This document shows positions 46,780-57,000 of a stretch of DNA of 64,000 bases, in pieces. The stretch comes from Haliotis asinina (lineage: Eukaryota > Mollusca > Gastropoda > Lepetellida > Haliotidae). The notes below the pieces were generated by a model that saw only the letters and a list, made by a program, of their open reading frames with translations, was not told the DNA's origin and did no database searches. How positions within the stretch are numbered: the first letter of the stretch is position 1; each line of letters starts with the position of its first letter. The DNA lies in contig NC_090290.1 of NCBI RefSeq assembly GCF_037392515.1, forward strand, positions 36,992,753-37,056,752, read 5' to 3'. The position numbers and the translations under genes were made by a program.

Positions 46780-47081
46780 CGTCAGTCTGTGTCTGCAATG
46801 ATCAAACTATGAAAGAAATCAATTCGCCAAATCAGAGCTAAAATTGAAAACAAGTAAAAGTGATTATCATTAGGTAGATCTTTAAAATATGCTAAACAGC
46901 AAAAGAAACGCAATTTTCGAAAAGTGAAATTTCGTTTCGTAAGCGTTCCTGTTTATGTCTTCTATTTCGCTTCTTTGGCTGTTCAGTATATATATAATGT
47001 ATTTCGGTAATGATGGCATCATGGCTGTGTAACGTGACGTCCATGGTGATGAACTTGGTGATGTGATGCACGTGTGTTTGG

Positions 47082-47264
47082 ATATGGGTTGGGTGATGTG
47101 TTGGGTGATGTATTGGGTGATGTGTTGGGTAATGTATTAAGTGGTATATTGGGTGATGTGTTGGGTGATGTATTAAGTGATATATTGGGTGATGTGTTGG
47201 GTGATGTATTGGGTGATGTATTGGGTGATGTGTTGGGTGATGTATTGGGTGATGTGTTGGGTCA
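47082..47264. repeat. 12-bp minisatellite (ttgggtgatgta/g)n
   Basis: About 15 units in intron 1 of SCP5. It creates a His-rich reverse frame and a Gly/Asp/Val-rich forward frame that are not genes. Confidence 0.9.
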
Positions 47265-47445
47265 ATGCCAGTGTGATGGGGATAAAATCGATCATATTCC
47301 TGGACTGACCAAGCCTTAATTGACACAGCGATTAATGGATAATTGTTGAAACGAAACAAATAATACTCATCAGTTCTGTATTCGCATTAAAGTGATTACT
47401 TCCGTAATGATTCAGTTCTGAAAGCACGCTGTTTTGTGTACTTAC

Positions 47446-47502
47446 GAATCCACGAAGCCTTGCAAATCAAGAAATATCAAAGTAAGGCAGAGAGACTTTA
47501 TA
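47446..47502 (-). promoter_or_regulatory. SCP5 core promoter and non-coding exon 1
   Basis: TATAAA at 47,497-47,502 on the minus strand, followed by AGTCTCTCTGCC. A GTAAGT donor lies at 47,440-47,445, so a start site near 47,470 would give a first exon of about 25 nt. The block is conserved at all five paralogues, and SCP5 has the best TATA box. Confidence 0.55.
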
Positions 47503-47602
47503 CACGCATGAACTAACAGATGTTGTTGATGGATATGCTGGCGTCAACACCATTTCAACGTCATACAAAGACCCTTTGGAATGTGTGAAGGCGTGGGGCA
47601 AC

Positions 47603-48602
47603 GTGCCGCCAATGTGGCGATTAATGCCAGCTGCTACCTATCATGGCCGATATTAGTTTCAAGGTACTGACCCAACAAAACTGACCACATATGCATATGT
47701 ATGCATATGTACTTTCTGACTGTTTATGTTCATATAATGGTCGCGAAAGTCAACTCTCTGTCTCAATGCATTAACAATGATACTTGCAAGAATTCCTTCC
47801 TTTCTTCATATCAGTCAACTCCGTACTTTGAAGTTTACACAGATTCCCGAACGTTGGTTGTTGAGAGAGCTGTTATGTGAAAATCCCAAGCTTAATTTTT
47901 CTTGAACCCCTCCAATCGTCGTGTGTGAACGTTTTCTATCCGATCTAGGTCCCGTGAACCTTTGCGGGAACAACTTTCCCGCTTTTCCAAGGATACTCTC
48001 TGACCATCTTGACGAAACAAAATGAAATCATTTCTATTCACAACGAGATCTGCTTCCTGTTCGCCACACTGCACAGCTTTGAAGTCGGCCAGTGTACATG
48101 TATTATTGCGCGATCAAACAAATTCGTCATAGCGTAAGGGTACAACAACAGTTTGTTGAAATTACGTTGTTTTTGATATTTTATTGATGTTAATATTCAG
48201 TTATATTAAAGCAGTTTCAAACCTAATTACAAATTTGTTGTTAAGGAATACTGTGAGAACTATTTCTTCAAGGGTTAGGATACAAAACTCTCCAAAAACA
48301 GAAACATAATGGCAGTACGGCCTTGAACAGAATGACCTTACAACATCTAACAGGTATTAAAACACATCACAGTGGAAGATGGTGAAAAACGTATGTGTAA
48401 ATTTCCAAGTCTGACGTTATAAGAACTGAATGTCTTATAACATTAACTCGCTCCTTCACACGAGTTTGAACTACGCTTTGACATCGTTAACTTTTCAATG
48501 CAAACCTATGGCTAATATACGTCGATTCCTACTGTACCCGACACGGATTCGAGTATGCGAATGCCCTTCCCAGCCCTAGTGGATTTTCTCGCTACATCCA
48601 CC
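47603..48602. other. No gene seen
   Basis: Unique sequence beyond the cluster, with a small atgcatatgt repeat near 47,690. Confidence 0.4.
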
Positions 48603-49070
48603 TGTACATCATTCTCTTCCAGCAGAGGTTGCTTGTCACATCTTCCTACCTAACCTCTGTTGTAATACGACCCTTTCATGGTGCGAGTGTTCAAGACTCG
48701 TGATTGAAGGCAATCAGATTTAGTTGTGCAATCAGCAACCTTATTTCAAAAGTGATCGTTCGCAAGATCTCGGTAATTTCCGGATGCATCGTGAAAACTA
48801 GAACCTCTTCCCGAGCGCGATACTCAAATGTCTCTTCTAGACAGAACTCAATCATGTAGTATTTGTTTCTCCACATTGCTTGCATTTGACAATTTGAATC
48901 TGGGTCGATGTAATGCGTGTTCTGATTGGACAGGAAAAAAGGGAGGTAAATCTGCTGCCATTTTTTGCCGCTGGGGGATTTTATGAGAACCGCGAAATAT
49001 GGCCGTTTTAGAACAGAGGTTCGTAGGAAGATATGACATGTAACCTCTGTGGGAAGGGAATGCGTGTACA
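48603..49070. mobile_element. Candidate TIR element, about 468 bp
   Basis: Inverted repeats of about 59 bp, 48,603-48,661 and 49,012-49,070, both reading tgtaca...cattc.cttcc...cagaggtt...cttccta...aacctctg. Each arm also contains its own inverted cagaggtt/aacctctg pair. The 138-residue reverse frame between them resembles no transposase and is probably chance. Confidence 0.65.
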
Positions 49071-49962
49071 TTCGTGTGGTATAGTTCAACCTATACCAAA
49101 CTGACACCCATTCTGTTTATCAGCCGGTCAGGTTTAATTAGGCGACGCTGAAGACATGCTGTTTTCTAGGAATGAATTTCCTATACAAACCTGAAGTGTG
49201 CATCTGACTCTATGGTTGGTCATCTCTTGTATTCCAAAAATAACCGGATCTGAGTTTCCTGTTTTGGAGGGACAGGTTTTACTTTACTGAAAACTTAACT
49301 GAATATTACTCGAAAGAGCTCTTCCCAGGTTTTACACTTCTGTAGTAAGACCGCTTCCCAGGCTTTACTTTTCCTAACTTCCACAATCAAATGATACATG
49401 AGTGTTTGCAATGAATTGGAAATTATCGTTTAAGATTAAGTTCAAAGTACAAACTTTTTCCCAAACGAGAATGGAGCCGCAGGTCTCAGACTGTAGGCAG
49501 ACGCTGTACCCGCACGGCCACCGGGCCGACGAAGTTACTGGGGTTATATTACCTAATGAGAGCTATCGTCATCAAATTGATTTTACGGACGCTTCAGTTA
49601 TTGTTATGCACAAATGATCATCTACATTGTAATTATCCATCATAGACGGTATATGTGTTCCTCGGTTTTGGTAGACAATGTAAAACCATCAGGGTTGGGA
49701 AACCCCTCCCCCTCCAGTTTTACATTTCTTCTATGCTTAAATTACGTCTTTTGTAGAATGTGGGTTGAAAAAAAACACGATTTATAGAATATAACGTAAA
49801 CATTCTGTAGAATCGGCTTTAATAGTCTGGAGATAAGGTTGTCCTGGGGTAAAACTAATTTCCAAAAGCAATAGAATGATGCCACAATGGTCGGAAGCGT
49901 TTATCACGACAATGGTTCCTTCTACAAGTTTGGCAAGAGGTGGAAATTATGGTGAATACCAA
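49071..49962. other. No gene seen
   Basis: Contains a scrap of a tRNA-like SINE head at 49,480-49,535 (gcagacgctgtacccgcacgg). Nothing else. Confidence 0.4.
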
Positions 49963-50140
49963 GTGAGTGAGTAAGTGAGTGAGGTGGGTTTTACGCCGCT
50001 TTTAGCGATATTCCATCAATATAGGGAACACCAGAAATAAGATTCACACCCAGAAATAACATTGCACCCGTGCTGGAAATCCAACCCGATCTTCGGTGTG
50101 ACGAGCGAAAGCTTTAACCACTAGGCTACCTCACCGCCCC
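49963..50140 (-). mobile_element. SINE family A, reverse copy
   Basis: (GTGA)n tail, ttttacgccgcttttagcga, then a tRNA-like head ending ctaggctacctcaccgcccc. Confidence 0.85.
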
Positions 50141-50204
50141 GATATGTTCAGTGGGTTTAAAACCAAGATATGTAACGCAGGCTTTACATTTAGTGTGATT
50201 AATA

Positions 50205-50632
50205 TTGCTACAGGTCAATAGGTCTGGAACGGTTCTATTCGATTCACCGAAAATCGAGTCTGACACCTTAGTTTCAATTTTCGATAACCATTATCAGTAT
50301 TATAATATGATATTTGAATGCCTATTTCAGTTGTTTCCACACAGCCAGAACTTAATTTGTAATCCGATTCGATCAATTTCGAGCGCTGAAATAAGGCGAA
50401 ACGTGATTGGCTGACGCCGGACTAATTATCCAATGAAAATTATCGTTAGTAGACACCGCCAAGTTGACGATCGATTTCATGCAAAAAAACTCGACTCACT
50501 TGAACTCTAAGAGATAAATACAAACCTGAAAATCTAAAAACAAATTCCCGTATGAAGAATCGAATCGAAAATGATCGAATAGAGGGTCCAATATTGAACA
50601 TATCGAATCGAGGTCTGGGTGATTCGTTGGAG
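50205..50632. mobile_element. Short dispersed DNA element, related to 61,285-61,680
   Basis: About 400 bp shared in order with the second copy (tctgacaccttagtt, ccacacagccagaac, gctgaaataaggcga, cgccaagttgacgat, gaatcgaatcgaaaat). The ends are imperfect inverted repeats. Confidence 0.7.
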
Positions 50633-50639
50633 CCCTACT

Positions 50640-51860
50640 CTCAGTAAAATCTGGCAGCGAGTACCTCTTTCGATTCGTGTTGAAATTCGTAATGATTTAG
50701 ATTGTTATAAAGATCACTCACTTCATACACCATACTCTCAGGCATTAAGCTTCTGCCAGGGGATGTTTCACCGTTGCCATTAGACTAAACACTGCTCTCT
50801 TGCAAGTCAATTCGTTTTCCCCCAAAACAAACGTTAATCCGAACTATGTCCATGATTGACCCAAATGAGAATTGTTAAATGTGTCTTTGAACAGTGTTGA
50901 CGCTAAGAGTGTCAGCTTTTTGTTAAAGTCAAATCCGATGTCGGGCTTTGTCGTACACCAGGATAAGCATCGAACGTGGATATGGGCAGACTTCGATTAG
51001 AACCCGCGAAGACTGGTCACGGACATATCTCCGAGTCGTACCTTTCTTCACAGCTGTATAGAAAGAGTAACGAAAATTCTGCAACATCTGTTATTTACCT
51101 ACGCCATGTATATCAATATTTCTCTGATCTCACCGCCTCGTACAATATGTTTATCAAAGAAACATAAAGGAGAATAGACTTATCTCCCGTTGTCCTTTGA
51201 AGTATTGAAGCCTTTGTCTGAATGGCCGTAATGTCGGAACGATAGTGCTCAGCAAGAACAGCTAGCGGTTCAGATGGTACATTAAAGAGACGGTGAGGCA
51301 GGACAAACAATGCCGACTGAAATATTTAGTTGCAGGACTGCCTGGGGAAATGGTCTTTCATAAACCTTCTGTAATAGACTTGATGCTGTCTTGGCGTTAT
51401 GGGAATAAATCGCCATCCGTCGTGCTTTGTTAAATTAAATCAATAGATCTGTCGATATCCTATTTTATAAACATATTCATATCTCACCTATTGAAGGTTA
51501 CCAAATTTGGAATCGGGTTGTCATGGCAATGAACCGGAAGTGGATAGTACAGTTTGTGTTCGCTTAACAGTCTTGTTTTAATAGTTAAAGGGTCATTGAA
51601 ACCTTTAAGAACTATTTTATACCAAGTTTAAAACGAACCACGTCTACGTTTATGCATCGTCATTAGTTCATCAATACAAGGAGGTAAATAAATGTGTTTG
51701 TACATGCTAACATCATGTTTCATAGGTTCTGCCGCCAATACACATGCAATCTAACAATTCAAACCTTACTTCGAAAATGAGGAAAAATCTCTGACCGCAC
51801 TATTTCATGCCACAACTGCTACACTTGCTACTTTAAACTGCTACACTTGCTACACTTGCA
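50640..51860. other. No gene seen
   Basis: Unique sequence, no convincing coding region on either strand. Confidence 0.4.
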
Positions 51861-51865
51861 TTAAA

Positions 51866-52035
51866 TACCACCACTACCATTACTACTATTACTACTTCTA
51901 CTAAATCCTCCTCTTCCTCCTCCTCCTCCTCTTCCTCCTCCTCCTACTATTACTACCACTACCACTACCACTACCACTACCACTACCACCACTACCACCA
52001 CCACCACCACCACTGCTACTACCACCACCACTACC

Positions 52036-52102
<67 letters not shown>

Positions 52103-52135
52103 TTACTACTACTACTACTGTTGCTATTGCTCTTG
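51866..52135. repeat. (TAC)n/(CCA)n/(TCC)n trinucleotide tract
   Basis: Long microsatellite. The poly-Val reverse frame is an artefact. Confidence 0.9.
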
Positions 52136-52197
52136 ACACTATCGACACCTAAACTGAATTTCCACTGCGGTTGTAACTACAACTACTTTGCATATCA

Positions 52198-52541
52198 TTC
52201 ATGTATAGCCTCCCTAAAACATTCCAAGCACATGAGTGTATTCATGTATAGCCACCCTAAAACATTCCAACCATATGGGTTAATTCATGTATACCCACCC
52301 AAAACATTCCAACCATATGGGTGCATTCATGTATACCCACCCAAAACATTCCAACCATATGGGTGCATTCATGTATACCCACCTAAAACATTCCAACCAT
52401 ATGGGTGCATTCATGTATACCCACCCAAAACATTCCAACCATATGGGTGCATTCATGTATACCCACCCAAAACATTCCAACCATATGGGTGCATTCATGT
52501 ATACCCACCCAAAACATTCCAACCATATGGGTGCATTCATG
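52198..52541. repeat. 42-bp minisatellite, 8 units
   Basis: Units around tacccacccaaaacattcc and aaccatatgggtgcattcat, the last six almost identical. Because 42 is a multiple of three, several frames stay open on both strands. Confidence 0.92.
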
Positions 52542-53111
52542 TGCCCCATTTATTACGGGAAAACAACCATAAGATTGTGTTATTAGCTAAACCATTCACA
52601 GCTGTCTTTCGTGAGAAGGATTTAATAACATCTGAAATCCTTGAAAATGTAGATGGTCATTTAACATCATGAAATGAGCGTTTTGAAATCTCTTCGTTAC
52701 TTTGATCTAGTCAATATTGATAATATGTAAACATTCTTTCATCCTTACATTAAACTATTTTTATCCCAACAAAGGAAATGCACAAATCAATCTCATTTAA
52801 ATGGTTTGTATTCTCGCGACCAAAATGTATCTGAAACAATCCAATTACGGGCCATGTCAGAACGACCTTTCACACAACCAATCATGGTGCGCTTGTCATT
52901 GACGAAAGTCCTGCAGTTTGTCATTCATCTCGTAAAGGATACCCCGAGATGTTCCGAACGACAGTTCCATGGTCACTTATCGCTGGGAGTGAACATCTGA
53001 ACCGTGTAGAGAATGATTGCTCGACCTGAACCTGACCTGAAAGCTGCTTATAAACTAGCACCAGATGGCTCGAAAAGGTTGTTTTTGTAATGGTTCATGT
53101 TGACTGTTTTC
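52542..53111. other. No gene seen
   Basis: Unique sequence. Confidence 0.4.
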
Positions 53112-53280
53112 GGGCGGTGCTGTAGCACATTGTTTGAATTGATCGCCCGTCACGCCCACGGCCAGAGTTCGATTCCCTACATGGGCACAATGTGTGAAGC
53201 CCATATCTTGTGTCCTCCCCCGTGATATTGCTGGAATACTGCTTATAGCGGCGTAAAACCGAACTTACTCACTCACTCGA
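53112..53280 (+). mobile_element. SINE family A
   Basis: Diverged A-box, good B-box (gagttcgattcc), body acatgggcacaatgtgtgaa, 3' end gcggcgtaaaaccg and (ACTC)n. Confidence 0.85.
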
Positions 53281-53867
53281 CTGTTTGTTAGTCTTATATT
53301 TGTCAACTTATGTTCGCTAAAGGTCATTCTTACGTGACATCAATACGATATCCTCTGATCTTTTTAATGCCAGAGAAAATGATACCATATGGTTTAATGG
53401 ACTGATTCAGACACGTGTCTTTAATCCTTTCCGATGTCATGCATACAAAAAGACCTCATGTACTGCTATAAGATCTTTATCTCCATCGCATAAAAATGGT
53501 ACTTTATGGTTTATAACTCATGTATCCATGTTAAATAAATCAGGAAAATAAACACCTTAGCACAAGTGTTTACGTTGAAAGTTCATATTTCGTTTTATTA
53601 GAAATTATTCAAAACTTATATACTTCACAATCACATAAGCATCTTAAGTATTTCGTTCAAAGCCAATCTGTATAGTCTGAAACTGAATAACTCATGATTA
53701 TGAAAATACAGGCCCTAAAGGTGAACTCGATCAATAATGCATTATTTGCTTTAGCTATGTCTAGTAAACAGCATGGATTTACTGTTCACGAATCACATCG
53801 GACTTTGTCTGTGTAAGTATGGTGTTCAAGTATTTTGTTAGTACGAGTCATATCCGAAGTTTTCGAA
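53281..53867. other. Upstream region of the fibrinogen-like gene
   Basis: No gene. AT-rich. Confidence 0.4.
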
Positions 53868-53875
53868 TATATAAA
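53868..53875 (+). promoter_or_regulatory. Candidate TATA box
   Basis: TATATAAA about 150 bp before the chosen ATG. A start site near 53,900 would give a 5' UTR of roughly 115 nt. Confidence 0.45.
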
Positions 53876-54016
53876 CCCACAGCAGAGACGAGGTGAATCG
53901 TTCTTGGAGTGTTTTAACTGAAGCATCTTACGACCAGTTATCACACGTATTGATTCATCACCTTCATGGGCAGCATCGTTGGCGACAGTCTTCGCCAACT
54001 TCAATTCCTTGTCATC

Positions 54017-57000
54017 ATGTTGGGAGTCAGGGTCGGAGTTTGGGTGATTACTATTTTGCATTCAGTTTTGTCTGACAGCGTGTCATTCCGATCGTTGGAA
54101 AGCTGCAGTAGCAACTACAAGTTTGTGACTAACGTCAACGTCGCTACGACGGCAGCGTCGACGATAGACTGTCTGAGGCGATGTGCACAACATGCTTGGT
54201 GCAGCGGAGCAAACATTTGTCTAGTTCCTGGCCATCCAAAGTTACAATGTGAATTACTGGCATCCACTTCCGGTCAGACATGTGGTCATCTTCAGGCAGA
54301 AACCGGATGTTCCTATAGGGAAAAGGTGAACTGAAATCAATAATTATTATTATTATCTTACTGTTTTGTCTTTGACGTCGAATCTACTAACTGATGGCGA
54401 AATTTAGGTTTTTACCTTGGTGGGGCAACGTAATAAAACGTAGATCGCCAGGAGAATTGGAAACCGAGAATAGAAGTCCACACCAAATGCTGAAAAGTTT
54501 AGTTTTAGACGGAGTAGATAATATCCTAGTTATTAAAATCAATATGTATGTTTAATCCTTTTATGAACGAGAATATATGTATTTAGTCATATAATCATCC
54601 TTCATATAGACTGAGTAGTATGACTGAGCATCTCTTTGTTAACATTCCTCTTACTCACGCCACAGCATTGTTCGCTCATAAACGGCCAATAGCTATGGGA
54701 AGGTAATATACTATTAAGAAAAAAACGCGTAACGCAGAAGTCTGTTGCAAAAATATTGTAATTTCACACATGCATAACTATTCTATTCCACAAATAGACT
54801 TTTGTACATGAATTCATGCATCGGGCCGTGCTACGTTGTCACTGTGGGATTGTATGACATGTAACTAAAATGGCGTCTGTTTCTCGACTGGATTTTTTGC
54901 AATCAGTGAAACATATACTGAAAAGCATAAATATGTCATAACACTTGTTAATCAAGTTTATGCAAACGATTCAACATAGTTTAAATAAAGTTGTGAAAGT
55001 TGGTAAAATAAATGTGTACATGTGAACTGAAAAACAGCTTATCGAACGGTTTTCCGTGCATTGCATGAGTGAAATTATGACGGCATACGGTTGTTAGCGA
55101 TACCGTGGCACCGGGTATTAGTTTTTTCCAGTTGTCACCATACTCGGAGGGGTGACAGGGAAACTTATTAGAACGTCATTGTCCAATAAAATTAAAGTAT
55201 TTTACATGCACGTAAGATAAATGAATCGAACAAACTGTTTCATTATTTAAGAAGATGTTACTGAAAAACTGGCTGTTTTCTACAAATTGACAATCTACTG
55301 ATCATTGGCTCATGAATAGAATCTGAAACTCATATTCACGTCTTTTGTAAGTAGCAATCAGAAGCTGTTATGATGGATAGAAACACTTTTAACAGTGTTG
55401 GTATCTATCCGAAACGTCGCATGTATTGTAATAAAAACATTGTCAAACCATATTCAATTTTCTCTATTTCATATCATTCATATATTTATGTTATATGCTG
55501 AACAGAAAATAAAATGCAAGTTTAGAAATAGTGAAATCTCATAAGTGTAAGCATTCATGTTTATGTTGCCTATTTAAAAACTTGAAAAGCAGAATTACGT
55601 TTCTTTTGATCTTCAGTATATTTATGTTATACTTCAAATGTACATATTTCGTCTTTTTTTCAAAAACTGTGCACATTGCAAGTTTGTACTGAACAACGTT
55701 TTGGTGATTAATTCACTACTTGTTTTCATTATATGCCAGGTTCCTGTAAACCCGTGTCAGAATGGCGGAACATACTTGGTGAACACTGCCACATGTATTT
55801 GTGTGTTTGGGTTCACGGGGCGGATTTGTGAGCGCCGCTATTACGGTAGGTTACGGTCCCCATAAATTACCTTAAGATATACTCTTAAAAAGTAGGGGAT
55901 CTTCATTTCAAAAATATTTGGGAGATTTATCGGAGTCAGTCAATGTTGATATGATATTATTGAATGTTTTGAGCGTGCATCACCATTTGCACTTCCTTAC
56001 AACCATAGCTATTTGGAATGTACTCGCTGTTGAAAGATGATGGTATGTGGCATGATATTGGCACGTCTACGATTTTCATTTTAAAACAAACGATTAGAAA
56101 CAAGCACTAACAAATGTGTGATGTAAGATGAGTGCCAACACTACTGTTCTAAGTGATTTCTCGACCTTCTTGAAAAAACGTCAAAATTAAGAATGGGACC
56201 CTATGCACGTGTATGGGGCTACTGCGTTGTGCACGTGCATACCATGCGTTGTGTTTAGGAGTGGTGATAGAGGGAAATGGTGGTGCGTTCATAAGATGTC
56301 TGTCCTTGAAACGTTTGTTAACGTTTACACTTCCTACCCAAATTGAAAGTTCATTATCCCCTACCTTTTTAAGAGTATATTCTACGACTGAAAACTGGGC
56401 CCATGCAGGAAGCAAATGTACTGTAAGTCCCCATGGTCCCTAGCATGGTGATCTACCTTCACTTGTTGGCAACAATGGCCTGTTTTTACACTGTATTGTC
56501 ATCTTATTACTAGTGTTAAACTGAAATCTGTGATGAACTAGTAGTTTTACTGTCTTTCGCTGACAGACTTTTATAAAATATGTTTATTTATTGTAAAATA
56601 TCGTAAAATTGTATGATATGGCTGAAATATTGCCGATGTGCCTTAGAATCTGAACTCACTCACTCACTCCACAACTAAAAGATTACATGTGTACTTAGCA
56701 GCGCCCACAAATGATACTGTAGGTCAGAGTGAGATTCTTTAACATGTATACACGTAGAAGAATGAGTATGTGTGCTTTTATGATGCTTTTAGCAATATAC
56801 ACGGCAATGGACATCAGAAATGGTATCATGAACTGAATTCCCTCAGGTATCATGCATGGGGCCCCTCAGGTATCATGCATGGGGATCCCTCGAGTATCAT
56901 GCATGGAGACCCCTCAGGTGTCATGCATGGGGACCCCTCTCGTATCATGAATAGTAACATCTCGGGTGTTATACATTGTAATTGTTCGGGTGTACATGTT

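Noticed and set aside
46892-47359. 155-residue His/Pro/Thr-rich reverse frame
   Set aside because: 12-bp minisatellite in an intron; no promoter or conserved sequence beyond the repeat.
48691-49107. 138-residue reverse frame as a host gene
   Set aside because: Lies mostly within the TIR element, has no recognisable domain and runs through one TIR.
51861-52148. Poly-Val 95-residue frame
   Set aside because: Trinucleotide microsatellite.
52198-52541. CRISPR array
   Set aside because: Units abut without unique spacers, and the host is a eukaryote.
52121-52672. 183-residue frame with 14-residue repeats
   Set aside because: Minisatellite with a unit length divisible by three; flanking residues show no signal peptide or domain.
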